Positions 1 to 9,517 of a DNA stretch of 32,731 nt are shown here, one piece after another. The number at the start of each line of letters is the position of its first letter. Within the stretch, counting starts at the first letter, position 1. The stretch comes from Clostridia bacterium (GTDB lineage Bacteria > Bacillota > Clostridia > Christensenellales > Aristaeellaceae), in contig JAUNQH010000024.1 of assembly GCA_030536295.1 (NCBI GenBank), positions 1-32,731 of the forward strand. Reading direction: 5' to 3'. Under the pieces are notes generated by a model. It was not told the DNA's origin, made no database searches, and saw only the letters and a list, made by a program, of their open reading frames with translations. The translations under genes were made by a program, and so were the position numbers.

Positions 1-836
1 CGATTACGGCGACGCGGCGGAAAAAGTTTCCGAAGTGACCTACGATAAGGCGGAAGCCCTGCGCGCAAGCGGCGATACCGTCGCGGCCGAAGAGATCTTC
101 CTGAACCTGGGCGAGTATGAGGACAGCGCGGACAAGGCGGCGCAGGCGAAGGCCGACGGGCTGTACGCCGCGGGGAATCTTGCCGGAGCCAATGAAGTTT
201 ATGCTTCCCTCGGCGAAGGCTATCAGACGAACGCGGAAGGATACAAGGAACTCTATCAGCAGGCGGAAGAACTCGCGGAAGCCGGATCCTGGGACGAGGC
301 TGCCGCGGCCTTCGAAGCGCTGGGCGCGTACGGCGACGCGGCGGAAAAGGTCTCCGAAGTGACCTATGAAAAGGCGGAAGAACTCGCGGAAGCCGGGTCC
401 TGGGACGAGGCGGCCGCGATCTTTGAATCGCTGGGCGATTACGGCGACGCGGCGGAAAAAGTTTCCGAAGTGACCTACGATAAGGCGGAAAAGCTTGCTG
501 AAGCCGGATGCTGGGACGAGGCGGCCGCGATCTTTGAATCGCTGGGCGATTACGGCGACGCGGCGGAAAAAGTTTCCGAAGTGACCTACGATAAGGCGGA
601 AGCCCTGCGCGCAAGCGGCGATACCGTCGCGGCCGAAGAGATCTTCCTGAACCTGGGCGAGTATGAGGACAGCGCGGACAAGGCGGCGCAGGCGAAGGCC
701 GACGGGCTGTACGCCGCGGGGGATCTTGCCGGAGCCAATGATGTGTATGCTTCCCTCGGCGAAGGCTATCAGACGAACGCGGAAGGATACAAGGACCTTT
801 ATCAGCGGGCGGAAGAACTCGCGGCCGCCGGTTCTT
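1..836 (+). repeat. In-frame 546-bp duplication plus 111-bp tandem units
   Basis: Bases 1-276 recur at 547-822 with only about six differences; the first 176 bases are identical. The offset of 546 bp equals 182 codons, or five protein repeats (37+35+36+37+37 residues). Nested within it, two 111-bp (37-codon) units at about 362-472 and 473-583 are also almost identical in their second halves. The reading frame is kept throughout, so the changes alter repeat number, not the frame. The array may continue upstream of the window. Confidence 0.9.
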
Positions 837-2077
837 ATGATGAATCCATCGCGGCATTCGCGGCACTGGGCGCGTACGGTGACGCGAAGGACCGGGTTTC
901 TGAGGTGACATACAGCAAAGCGAACGCTTTAGCGGCAGCCGGAGCCTATGATGAGGCCGTCAGTATCTTCACAGACCTCGGCGATTATTCGGACGCGAAG
1001 GACAGAATTCCCGAAACGACCTATGCCAAGGCGGCGGACCTGTGGAAACAGGGCAGCCGGATGGAGGCTGTTGATATCCTTACGGGATTGAATGATTGGG
1101 GCGAAGCACGGAATACGATCGCCGCGATCGGACATGAGTATCTGACTGAAGGTGATATGGATTCCGCGGTCGCGGTATGTGCGAAGGCCGGGGATCTGCC
1201 GGAGTGCCGGACCGATCTGCAGACCGCGGCGGATCACTTTATTGAGAACGCGGAATACGCCAAAGCGATCGCGGCTTACAGCGCGATCGTCGATGACGGA
1301 GAAGCCGCGGAAAAGCGGGATGTGCTTCAGCAGGAACTTTATACCAGAGCGGACGCAGCTTTTACGGCCCGCCGGTTCGATGAGGCGGAAACGCTCTTCG
1401 CGGAACTGACCGATTATGAAGATTCGGAGGAACGCAGGACGGCTTCAGCCCGTAAAGGTCTGCTGGATGAAAAGTACACCGTGGGTGCCGCGGCGATCTA
1501 CGGCAGCTATGAACAGGATAATGATACGGAAAACGGCGCGGAACCGCTGGAATGGATCGTGCTGTGCCGGGATGGCGACAAGGCGCTTCTCATGACGCGG
1601 TACGCGATCGATACCATGCCTTACAGGGATTCCATAACATTCAGCACCTGGGAGACATCGACAGTACGGGCATGGCTGAACGGCGAGTTCATGGACCGGG
1701 CGTTCACTGAGGCGGAAAAGAATTGTCTGCTGGATACCGGGATCCATGACAGGCGGATCGTGTTCAAGGGTGTGACTTATCCCGAAGGACATACGACCAA
1801 TGACAAGGTGTTCATCCTGTCAAAGGATGAGCATATCCGGTATACCGGAAAGTACCGCAAAGCCGAACCGACGCCCTATGCGGCTGCGAACGGCGCGTGG
1901 ACCGCGCCGAACGGCTGCTGCTATTACTGGGTCCGGTCGCAGACGATCAGAGATGATCATTACGGACTCTATGTCAGTTCTGTGGGTCAGTTCAACTGGT
2001 ATTACGCCCGTTCGCAGACCCGATGCGTCCGGCCCGCCGTATGGGTGGATCTGGATGCCGAAGGCAGCGGGTTCTGA
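2..2077 (+). CDS. TPR-like repeat protein with C-terminal DUF6273 domain (5' end outside window)
   Basis: The reading frame is open from base 2, so the gene begins upstream; the GTG at 35 is only a Val codon inside a repeat. About 490 residues are made of degenerate 35-37-residue helical repeats of the pattern A..L...G.Y/W.EA...F..L..Y.DA..K..E, which resembles tetratricopeptide/Sel1-type arrays used for protein binding. From about base 1480 to the stop lies a DUF6273 domain: it shows the family features WxxSxVRxWLN, a tyrosine/tryptophan-rich patch, and the closing RCVRPAVWVDL. DUF6273 is common in gut Clostridia in surface or signalling proteins; its function is unknown. The N-terminus (signal peptide, kinase or zinc ribbon?) cannot be seen. 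The stop lies 13 bp from the stop of the convergent hydrolase gene and no terminator lies between them. Domain assignment is good; role unknown. Confidence 0.85.
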   Translation, partial: DYGDAAEKVSEVTYDKAEALRASGDTVAAEEIFLNLGEYEDSADKAAQAKADGLYAAGNLAGANEVYASLGEGYQTNAEGYKELYQQAEELAEAGSWDEAAAAFEALGAYGDAAEKVSEVTYEKAEELAEAGSWDEAAAIFESLGDYGDAAEKVSEVTYDKAEKLAEAGCWDEAAAIFESLGDYGDAAEKVSEVTYDKAEALRASGDTVAAEEIFLNLGEYEDSADKAAQAKADGLYAAGDLAGANDVYASLGEGYQTNAEGYKDLYQRAEELAAAGSYDESIAAFAALGAYGDAKDRVSEVTYSKANALAAAGAYDEAVSIFTDLGDYSDAKDRIPETTYAKAADLWKQGSRMEAVDILTGLNDWGEARNTIAAIGHEYLTEGDMDSAVAVCAKAGDLPECRTDLQTAADHFIENAEYAKAIAAYSAIVDDGEAAEKRDVLQQELYTRADAAFTARRFDEAETLFAELTDYEDSEERRTASARKGLLDEKYTVGAAAIYGSYEQDNDTENGAEPLEWIVLCRDGDKALLMTRYAIDTMPYRDSITFSTWETSTVRAWLNGEFMDRAFTEAEKNCLLDTGIHDRRIVFKGVTYPEGHTTNDKVFILSKDEHIRYTGKYRKAEPTPYAAANGAWTAPNGCCYYWVRSQTIRDDHYGLYVSSVGQFNWYYARSQTRCVRPAVWVDLDAEGSGF

Positions 2078-2090
2078 TCCGGATGATACT

Positions 2091-3644
2091 TTATCTGCAG
2101 GTCTGTTCGAAACGCATCCGGATGGCCATGTACGGCCGGGATGGCAGCGGGATCCGGAAATGCCCGGTGTGGACCCCGGCATCCTGCACCGTCATGTTCC
2201 AGGTATCGATGATCTCCACCCGGCGGGCGCGGTCATCCTCAAACCGGAATTCGCGGGAAGACGGTCGCATGAAGCTGTAGTACCAGATGCGGCAGCCTGT
2301 TTCTTCCGCCAGACGCTTGTCCTCCGGCACCGCGGATACGTCGTCCCATTCGCTCCGGACGGGCGCCAGGCCGATGCCGGGCGTTTCGGACAGGATGCGG
2401 CGCAGGAAGCGGACGCGCTTCCAGCTTTCCCCGCGGAGCTGACCGCCGTGGGACCACCATAGAATGTTTCCGCCTTCCGGCAGGGTCTCGCCGTGACCGG
2501 GATACCCGCCGCGGATCGCGGCTTCCCAAAACCGCCGGACCATTTCCTCGCCGGTGATATTGCCCCATCCGCAGGGAATATCGCCCTCGTAGGCGATCTC
2601 GTCAAGCACGACCGGTTTGCCGAACTGCTTCCGCCATTCGCCGGTGTATTCCGCGGTCCGGTACAGATCCTGCCGCTGAATGCAGCAATGGGTGACCCAC
2701 GGCCGGGTATAGTCATATAACGGAACGCAGTTATGGATGGAGCGCAGGTGCCCGTAAGGGTCTTCGGCACAAAGTATTCCGGCCAGACGTTCCCAGTCCT
2801 CCGTTTTCATGGAAGGCATCAGATCATATTCATTGGCCAGGGACCACCAGATATTCCGGAATGCGGACAGCCGGGCGGTCAGATAATGCCAGTACAGGTC
2901 ATTCTGTTCCTGCGTCATACAGGAAAAACCCCACCGGTCATAGGGATGCATGATGATGATGTCGGCTTCAATGCCGAGCTGCTGCAGCTCCACGATACAG
3001 TTTTCGATATGCCGGAAGTGCGCCGGATCGAAGCGGGTGAAGTCCCAGCTGTTTCCGGGCGCGGCGCCGTTGAAATCGTTGAAGTTGTCCTCATTCAGCA
3101 GCCGGCAGTCCACGGGCGTGCCTTCGTAGGGGAAGGAGCGCGGATCATGCAGATTATACAGGTAATGCTTGGGAAAGATGCAGAACCGGATCTTGTTGAA
3201 TCCGGAGACTTTCAGGGATCCAAGCGTCTGGCGGATGAGACCGTCGTCCTGCAGCTCCCAGACATAGCATGTGGTTCCGACCGGATAGTACGCGGTGCCG
3301 TCTTCATAGGCAAAGTGAAAGGTGTTTTTGACCCGGACCGGACCGTGATTGTTACCGGACGCCGGTGTGACGGTGAAGAAGCCTTCCGGTTCGGCGACCG
3401 GAAAAACCGCGCTGATCCGGAATGTGTGAGGACCTTCTTCCGAAGGCATGAAGCGGATCCGGTAAAGCCCGTTTCCGTCATAGAATCCGCGAACAGAAAC
3501 GGACCGGCCCGCGCCGGTGAAGACCGCGGAAACAGACTGCTCCGTAAACGGGTTGCCCTCAGCGGGACCGGAAAGTGTGATCTCAAAAAGCCCCCAGCGT
3601 TCGCAGGACGCGGGATATGAACAAACGGATGACGCGTTTCCCAT
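2091..3644 (-). CDS. DUF5060/DUF4038-type glycoside hydrolase (GH-A-like barrel)
   Basis: A predicted cytoplasmic 517-residue enzyme with no signal peptide. Residues about 12-90 look like the DUF5060 beta-sandwich, 100-395 like a DUF4038-type (beta/alpha)8 barrel, and 440-515 like a DUF5605 C-terminal domain. The motif SLANEYDL (Asn271-Glu272) fits a GH-A clan acid/base, and VVLDEIAYEG (Glu349) fits the nucleophile; these are assignments by motif position, not proof. Relatives act on plant or bacterial glycans, but the substrate cannot be read here. The start chosen is the third in-frame Met (3644), because GGAGG lies 7 nt before it; starting at 3659 would place that site inside the gene. It is third in line after CotH and BspA, 75 bp downstream of BspA, with no terminator for this strand between them, so co-transcription is possible. 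Confidence 0.8.
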   Translation of the reverse strand: MGNASSVCSYPASCERWGLFEITLSGPAEGNPFTEQSVSAVFTGAGRSVSVRGFYDGNGLYRIRFMPSEEGPHTFRISAVFPVAEPEGFFTVTPASGNNHGPVRVKNTFHFAYEDGTAYYPVGTTCYVWELQDDGLIRQTLGSLKVSGFNKIRFCIFPKHYLYNLHDPRSFPYEGTPVDCRLLNEDNFNDFNGAAPGNSWDFTRFDPAHFRHIENCIVELQQLGIEADIIIMHPYDRWGFSCMTQEQNDLYWHYLTARLSAFRNIWWSLANEYDLMPSMKTEDWERLAGILCAEDPYGHLRSIHNCVPLYDYTRPWVTHCCIQRQDLYRTAEYTGEWRKQFGKPVVLDEIAYEGDIPCGWGNITGEEMVRRFWEAAIRGGYPGHGETLPEGGNILWWSHGGQLRGESWKRVRFLRRILSETPGIGLAPVRSEWDDVSAVPEDKRLAEETGCRIWYYSFMRPSSREFRFEDDRARRVEIIDTWNMTVQDAGVHTGHFRIPLPSRPYMAIRMRFEQTCR

Positions 3645-3672
3645 GATCATTCCTCCCATGCGGCAGTCTTAT

Positions 3673-3699
3673 GACCGGAGCTTTCGGTCTGTTTTTTTT
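3673..3699 (+). terminator. Possible plus-strand intrinsic terminator, antisense to the surrounding genes
   Basis: GACCG pairs with CGGTC around a 7-nt loop (extendable by a wobble pair), followed by TG and eight T. The shape is that of a Rho-independent terminator reading on the plus strand, although both neighbouring genes are on the minus strand. The nearest upstream plus-strand gene is the DUF6273 gene ending at 2077. The stem is short, so this is a moderate call. Confidence 0.4.
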
Positions 3700-3719
3700 G
3701 AGAGACCGGGATATTCCGT

Positions 3720-6700
3720 TTATTGCCCGATGATCCGCTCAACCGTGAATGTACAGCCGTCGAAGGCGTCTTCGGCGATGCTTACGCCTTCCGGCAGGAA
3801 GATATATTTCAGGTTCGGGCAGGCGGCAAAGGCGCGGCTGCCGATCCGGGTGCATGCCGGAGGAACGATAACGGCTTCCGCGGCGGTTCCGGACATGGCT
3901 TCCGGATCGATCTGCACAAGGGCGTCGGGCAGCCGCAGCACATCCATCGCGGAGATGTCGAAGCTGCTGCCGCAGGTGACGCAGATCCCGGACTGCATAT
4001 GGTGGATATGCGTGGCGGGTATGACCTCCTGCGGAACGAGCACTTCACCGCATATGGCGCAGTATGTACCCTCCGTCAGACCGGTCGCGGAACAGGTCGC
4101 GGGCGTTCCCGGAACGGTGATCCGGTCGGCATGCTTTGTATCAGCCGCGGTCACCACGATATTCTTCCGGGTCCCGTCCAGCGCGATGATGGTGATGACG
4201 CCGCGGCCCAGACCGATGACCCGGATGCTTCCGTTTTCCAGCACGAACTTGTCTTTGCTGCTTTCGGGAAGCTCAACGGCAAGCCAGGTCGCCGGATCAT
4301 CCGTGAAGATCTCACCGTCGATCTCCACGATGACGGAGACCGTTTCGCCGTACTCGGCGGTCAGCGGATCGAGAGACGGCGCGGAGATGCTTTGCGGGAT
4401 CCGTACACGCGCTTCACGGTACAGCCCGCCCGGCGCGCTGACGCGGATCACGGTCTCACCGGCTGATTCGGGCGCGGTGAATTGCCGCGCTGTTTCCGTA
4501 CCGCTGCAGACCGTTCTTCCGTCCTGCATCCATGTGAATACGCCGCTGATCCCTTCCGGTTCGGTACCGGTCAGGCGGACCTCAAAGGCGCTGCCCCGGA
4601 GAGCGATCGCCGGCGCGGAAAGCTCAAAGTTCGTTACGGCGGCATAGACATGCACGCCGATCTCCGCCGTACAGCCGTACTGCGAAGCGGTCAGCAGGAA
4701 GTCGCCGGCGGAAACGGCGGTGACTGTCATGCCGCTGACCGTTATTCCCGCGCCGTACAGGCTGATATCGGCTTCATAGTCCTCCGGAACGGGGGAAAGC
4801 ACGAGATCCGCCGGGTCCAGCACGGCGCTTTCGCCGATCTCCAGCATGATGTCCGGACCGTTGTAAACGAGCTGCCGCGGAATGATCACGGTGACGGATC
4901 TTTCATACCCGCCCGGGGCGGACAGCGTGATGACGGTGGAGTCCGCGTTTTCGGGCGCGGTGAAGGTGTGCGAGGTCAGGTCATCCGTAAAGACCGCGCT
5001 GCCATCCTGAAGCCAGGTCAGCATGCCGCTGGTGTTTTCAGGCGTCACGGCTTCGACCGAAACGGTAAAGCTGCTGCCGCGTTCGACGATGGACGGGGCC
5101 GAGACGGTCAGCTCTGTGACCCGCGCGTATACATGGACCGGAATATCCGTTGAATAGCCGTCCATGAAGGCGGTAAGGATGTGGTCGCCGGGTTCTCCGC
5201 CGGTCACGGACAGGCCGTCGGTGATGAGCCCGTCACCGTTCAGGCTGATGATGCCGGTATAGATATCGGGCAGAGGTTCGATCGTGAATTCCTCCGTCGT
5301 GAAGGCGCGCGTCTCGCCGGGCTCCAGCGCGACGGCGGGACCGGTATAGGAGAGGACGGGCTCCCAGTCCGCATCGTCCAGATAGACGATATCATAGCCG
5401 GCAAGCATTGCCCAGATCTCCGCTTCGCTGTTCATATAGCAGTAGACGACCGGTGTGACGCCCTCCGGCGGGATCAGCTCAAAACCGTCGAAAACGGTGA
5501 CGCTGTCCGGAACGCGGATCTTGCCGGTATTGCGGAGCGTGACGCCGGAAAGATCGGACACGCCGTCCGGAATATCGACGCGGAAGGCATTCAGATCAAA
5601 TCTGCTCCCGGCGGAAAGGTTTTCCGGCAGGGTCAGGGACTGGATGCGCGTTTCATTCCCGATCCATTTGTTGACGCACGCGGGGATCGTTACCCGGTCC
5701 GGCGATCCGCTGAAGGCGACGACCGCGGAAATGCCGTTCACGTCTTTCAGCAGGAAGTCCGGATATTCAGGATCAGTGAAACCCGGCAGCGCGGTCTTGC
5801 TCAATTCCGCCGCGGTGCGGCTTCCGGCTTTGCAGTATACAGCCTTCGGCGCGGGTGAGGTGCTTTTGCCGAAAGCGGTCGCGATGCCAAAGTACAGGTC
5901 AGTGATGTTATCCGGCAGGAAGATCTCCGCGTTCATCAGTCCGCTGAGAGAATATTGATTCAGAGTTGTAACGGACTCGGGAACGCGAACGGAGGTGATA
6001 TCCTGCAGGTCCGAAAACGCGTAGCTGCGGAGGTAGGTAATGCCGTCCGGCACCATGACATCGCCGGAGAGCAGTTCGCCGTTCAGCCAGATCCGAGTCG
6101 CGTAGCGATCCGGCAGACCATCGGGGTTCGAGTACATGATGCTCAGCCAGGAGAGCAGGTCCCCCGCGTAGTGAATGGATTGCAGCCCGGTACAGCCGGC
6201 GAAGGCGTCTGTACCGATCTCCGTGACGCTTTCCGGGATGATCAGATCGTGTGTATTTTTGAACCCGCGGAACGCGTAGCCGCGGATCCGGGCCGTTCCG
6301 TCGGGAATGACGACCGTGTCCGGCTGCCTGCCGGCGACATACACGTTCATACTGCACTTGTTGATCCCGATAGAATTAGGCAGCGCGTGCCATTGATCTG
6401 ACGGCACCTGGTCTGTCAGCGCGAGCCAGGATTCAATGCTGTCCAGATACAGTTCGGAAACAAAGGTCCCGCCGAAAGTGCCGTCGGCGGTTTTGGTAAC
6501 GGTCGACGGGATCGTTACGGTCTTCAGATTTTCGCAGTCGTAGAAAGCGCCTTCCGCAAACGATGCCGCGCCGCGGGGCCAGGATGCCCGCGTCAGCTTC
6601 AAACAGTTCCGGAAGCAGTATTTGCCGACGGAAGTTACACGGTCCGGCAGTATGGCGCTCGTCAGTCCGCTGTTTTCGAAGGCGGACCTGCCGATGAAGG

Positions 6701-9515
6701 TAAGGGAAGACGGAAAACCGAAACCGGAGAGCGATGTGCAGCCCGAGAAGGCTTCGTCTCCGATATAGCTGACGCTGTCGGGGCAGTTCAGTTCCGCAAG
6801 ACTGACGCAATCAATGAAAGCGTGCTCCGAGATGGTATTGAGCGTGGAGGGCAGCTGCACGGATTCGAGCATGTTGAATGAAGCAAAGCTGTTCGCGCCG
6901 ATCCGGGTGATCCCTTCGCCGATCCCGATCCGGGTGACCCGGGTGTAGTACGAAGCCCACGGGGCATTCAGATATTCAACGTACTCTGTATCGCCTCTGA
7001 AGTAATGCGACGCGTATTCGGGCATATCGCCGGTGCCTGTGAATGTCATGAGCCCCTGATCGTTGATCTCCCAGCAGATACTGTCATTGCAGATGCTGCC
7101 GGAGGCAATGACGCGGGGGACGCAGTGCCAGGTCACGCTGCTGCCGTTCAGGGCGCAGACCGTGATCTCGTCCGTTGAGTAGTAGTGGAAGCTGATGTTA
7201 CGCCGGTCCAGTGTGGTGCCGCCGTAGTGAACATCCGTAAGCGCGGTACATCCGTCGAACGCGCTTGCGCGCACGCTGGTCAGTGACAGCGGGAAGTACA
7301 CGGCCGTCAGGGAAGTGCATCCGCTGAAGCTGAAATGACCGATGCCGGTCAGCCCTTCGGGAAGGGACAGCGTTTCGAGCGAAGTGCAGTTCATGAAGTT
7401 CCGCATACCGACAGAGGTGACCGTTGAAGGAAGCGTAAGCTCCGTCAGACCCGGCATGGCGGGGAAAACATCATCGCCGACGGAGGTGATGCCTTCCTGA
7501 ATGATCACCTTCCGGATATCGGCAAGGTATTCATTCCAGGGGGCTTCCGATGATGAAAAGCTGCCGGTGGCGCCTGTTCCGGCGAGGATCAGCGTGCCGT
7601 CATCCGTCAGCATCCAGGAGATGCTGCCCGTAACATTGCCGTACGCGGCCGTATTCGCGGGCAGCACGGTCACATCGGCGGTCACGGAGGGAGAACCGGA
7701 GACCGCCGAAATGATGATCCGCGTCCTTCCCTCGTTCAGACCGGTGATCTTGCCGAGCGCCGTAACGGAGGCGACAGACGGATCGGCACTGGTGAAGAGG
7801 ATGTAGTTGTTGGTATCCCGCAGACCGGAAGCGGTGGTCACTTCAACGGAGAGCTGATGCGTCCCGTCTTTTCTGACGGTCACCGGGTCCACCGCGCCGA
7901 CGGAAGCCAGCGGCATATCCCGCAGTGTCGCCCTGTCTCCGAGCGTGCGCGCGGTCTGCGTACCCGCGTAGCAGACCAGTTCGGTCGATGTCGGGAACGC
8001 GATGGAATAACCCATTTCACCCGGGTAGGGTACGCTTGCCATGTATGAGATATGGTCGGGCAATTCCACGCGGGTCAGACCGGAACCGTAAAACGCCTTG
8101 TTGGGGATCGTTGTGATATTGTCATCAAAATGCAGCGTGGTCAGGGAAGAACAGCCATAGAACGGGCCCATGACAGCGAAATCCGCTTTCACGGCAAACG
8201 GGGAAGTTGCCGGGGCGCGGGTCCAGGAAGCGGGCAGCCAGACTTCTTTCAGCGCGGTACAGTTCGAGAATGCGGCTTCGTCGATCTGAACAACGGAATC
8301 CGGCAGATCGATCTGCTCAATGGCCGTGCTGGAAAAAGCATAGTCCTTGATGCGCGTCAGCGTATCGTGGGATTCAAAAATGACTTCCTTCAGCCGCTTG
8401 CAGTTTGAGAATGTGTAGCTGCCGATCTCGGTCGCCCCGGCGGGGATGGTGACCGAGGTAAAGCCGGCTCCATTGAATATTATACTGGCGGATCTGCTGC
8501 CTGTGGCAAGTGACACGCCTGCGGGAATACGGAACGCGCCGAAGGATGTGCATCCGGAGATGAACTCGGAACCAAGTGCAGAGACCGAATCCGGCAGCGG
8601 CAGACCGGTCAGCGAAGTACAGCCATAGAAAGCCCGGTTGCCGACTGATTTGAGAACGGTATTACCGTTCAGTGTGACGGTCTTCAGCGCCGCACAATTC
8701 AGAAAGGCGTCATACTCGATCTCCAGCAGCCCGGCCGGCAGGGAAACGGCGGTGAGGGAGGAGCAGCCGGAAAAAGCCTCCGCACAGATCCGGGTGACCG
8801 CTGAAGGAATGGAGATGTTCTGCAGGGAGGAACACTTGTAAAACAGTTTGCTGTTGATACAGGTCAGTGAAGCGGGCAGCGTGACGGAAGTCAGGGACGA
8901 ACAGCCGCTGAAGGCGCCGCCGCCGAGGTTGATGTTGGTCAGATCATTTCCGAGGATCACGGTGCGGAGATTCGTGCAGCCGGTAAAGGCATATATGCCG
9001 ATCGTTCGCAGATCACGGAGATCAAGACTCGTCAGAGCGGTGCAGGAACGGAACGCGTAATCCCCGATCGATATGACCGAAGACGGAAGAACGGATATGG
9101 ACAGCGAACCGCAGTCCGCAAAGGCATAATCCCAGATGTATGTAACGCTTTCCGGAATGGATACGGCGGTCATATTGCCGCATCCGTAGAAAGCGTAATC
9201 ACCGATGGATGTGATACCGGAGCCTATGCTTACGGAAAGGATACTGTCTTTGTATGCGTTCCAGGGCGCTACCAGATAATCGGGATTGGATACGGAATGG
9301 TAGTAGCCGTCATCGTCTTTTTCCGAAACGGTGGTCCGGTAGTCATAATTTTTCATCACGCCGCTTCCGGTGATGGAAAGAACGCCCGTTGTGCTCAGCG
9401 TCCAGCTGACGCTGGGTCCGCAGGTGCCGCTCGCGACGGTGGCCGCGGAAGCGGGCACACTCATCAGAATGAACAGAACGAGGCCGAGCAGAACGGCTGT
9501 CAGTGCTTTTTTCAT
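3720..9515 (-). CDS. Giant secreted BspA-like leucine-rich repeat protein
   Basis: A 1931-residue exported protein. It starts with a signal peptide (MKKAL, hydrophobic stretch, cleavage near ASA). Most of the chain is BspA/LRR_5 repeats with the pattern IGxxAFxxCxxLxxVxLPxSVTxI, divided into three blocks that each open with an S-W-x-L-x-x-x-G-x-L-x-I-x-G-x-G strand motif. A Big_2-like Ig domain lies at about 540-620, two tandem 158-residue beta modules at about 1388-1708, and a Cys-pair module (CAICG, CVTCG) at about 1795-1853, followed by a last LRR. There is no LPxTG motif or C-terminal membrane segment, so attachment is unclear. BspA proteins mediate adhesion to host or other bacterial surfaces. 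The start is 9515, not 9533: the preceding gene's TGA ends 2 bp before this ATG and GGAGG lies 10 nt upstream. Confidence 0.9.
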   Translation of the reverse strand: MKKALTAVLLGLVLFILMSVPASAATVASGTCGPSVSWTLSTTGVLSITGSGVMKNYDYRTTVSEKDDDGYYHSVSNPDYLVAPWNAYKDSILSVSIGSGITSIGDYAFYGCGNMTAVSIPESVTYIWDYAFADCGSLSISVLPSSVISIGDYAFRSCTALTSLDLRDLRTIGIYAFTGCTNLRTVILGNDLTNINLGGGAFSGCSSLTSVTLPASLTCINSKLFYKCSSLQNISIPSAVTRICAEAFSGCSSLTAVSLPAGLLEIEYDAFLNCAALKTVTLNGNTVLKSVGNRAFYGCTSLTGLPLPDSVSALGSEFISGCTSFGAFRIPAGVSLATGSRSASIIFNGAGFTSVTIPAGATEIGSYTFSNCKRLKEVIFESHDTLTRIKDYAFSSTAIEQIDLPDSVVQIDEAAFSNCTALKEVWLPASWTRAPATSPFAVKADFAVMGPFYGCSSLTTLHFDDNITTIPNKAFYGSGLTRVELPDHISYMASVPYPGEMGYSIAFPTSTELVCYAGTQTARTLGDRATLRDMPLASVGAVDPVTVRKDGTHQLSVEVTTASGLRDTNNYILFTSADPSVASVTALGKITGLNEGRTRIIISAVSGSPSVTADVTVLPANTAAYGNVTGSISWMLTDDGTLILAGTGATGSFSSSEAPWNEYLADIRKVIIQEGITSVGDDVFPAMPGLTELTLPSTVTSVGMRNFMNCTSLETLSLPEGLTGIGHFSFSGCTSLTAVYFPLSLTSVRASAFDGCTALTDVHYGGTTLDRRNISFHYYSTDEITVCALNGSSVTWHCVPRVIASGSICNDSICWEINDQGLMTFTGTGDMPEYASHYFRGDTEYVEYLNAPWASYYTRVTRIGIGEGITRIGANSFASFNMLESVQLPSTLNTISEHAFIDCVSLAELNCPDSVSYIGDEAFSGCTSLSGFGFPSSLTFIGRSAFENSGLTSAILPDRVTSVGKYCFRNCLKLTRASWPRGAASFAEGAFYDCENLKTVTIPSTVTKTADGTFGGTFVSELYLDSIESWLALTDQVPSDQWHALPNSIGINKCSMNVYVAGRQPDTVVIPDGTARIRGYAFRGFKNTHDLIIPESVTEIGTDAFAGCTGLQSIHYAGDLLSWLSIMYSNPDGLPDRYATRIWLNGELLSGDVMVPDGITYLRSYAFSDLQDITSVRVPESVTTLNQYSLSGLMNAEIFLPDNITDLYFGIATAFGKSTSPAPKAVYCKAGSRTAAELSKTALPGFTDPEYPDFLLKDVNGISAVVAFSGSPDRVTIPACVNKWIGNETRIQSLTLPENLSAGSRFDLNAFRVDIPDGVSDLSGVTLRNTGKIRVPDSVTVFDGFELIPPEGVTPVVYCYMNSEAEIWAMLAGYDIVYLDDADWEPVLSYTGPAVALEPGETRAFTTEEFTIEPLPDIYTGIISLNGDGLITDGLSVTGGEPGDHILTAFMDGYSTDIPVHVYARVTELTVSAPSIVERGSSFTVSVEAVTPENTSGMLTWLQDGSAVFTDDLTSHTFTAPENADSTVITLSAPGGYERSVTVIIPRQLVYNGPDIMLEIGESAVLDPADLVLSPVPEDYEADISLYGAGITVSGMTVTAVSAGDFLLTASQYGCTAEIGVHVYAAVTNFELSAPAIALRGSAFEVRLTGTEPEGISGVFTWMQDGRTVCSGTETARQFTAPESAGETVIRVSAPGGLYREARVRIPQSISAPSLDPLTAEYGETVSVIVEIDGEIFTDDPATWLAVELPESSKDKFVLENGSIRVIGLGRGVITIIALDGTRKNIVVTAADTKHADRITVPGTPATCSATGLTEGTYCAICGEVLVPQEVIPATHIHHMQSGICVTCGSSFDISAMDVLRLPDALVQIDPEAMSGTAAEAVIVPPACTRIGSRAFAACPNLKYIFLPEGVSIAEDAFDGCTFTVERIIGQ

Positions 9516-9517
9516 AC

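Noticed and set aside
35-40. GTG at 35 as the start of the TPR/DUF6273 gene
   Set aside because: It is a Val codon in the middle of a repeat; the frame is open to the window edge and the same GTG-ACC recurs in each repeat.
1-836. CRISPR-like or tandem non-coding repeat array
   Set aside because: The repeats are in-frame coding sequence with 111-bp units and no spacer pattern.
2733-3620. Plus-strand open frame (295 codons) opposite the hydrolase gene
   Set aside because: The minus strand encodes a clear glycoside hydrolase across the same bases; the plus frame shows no family features.
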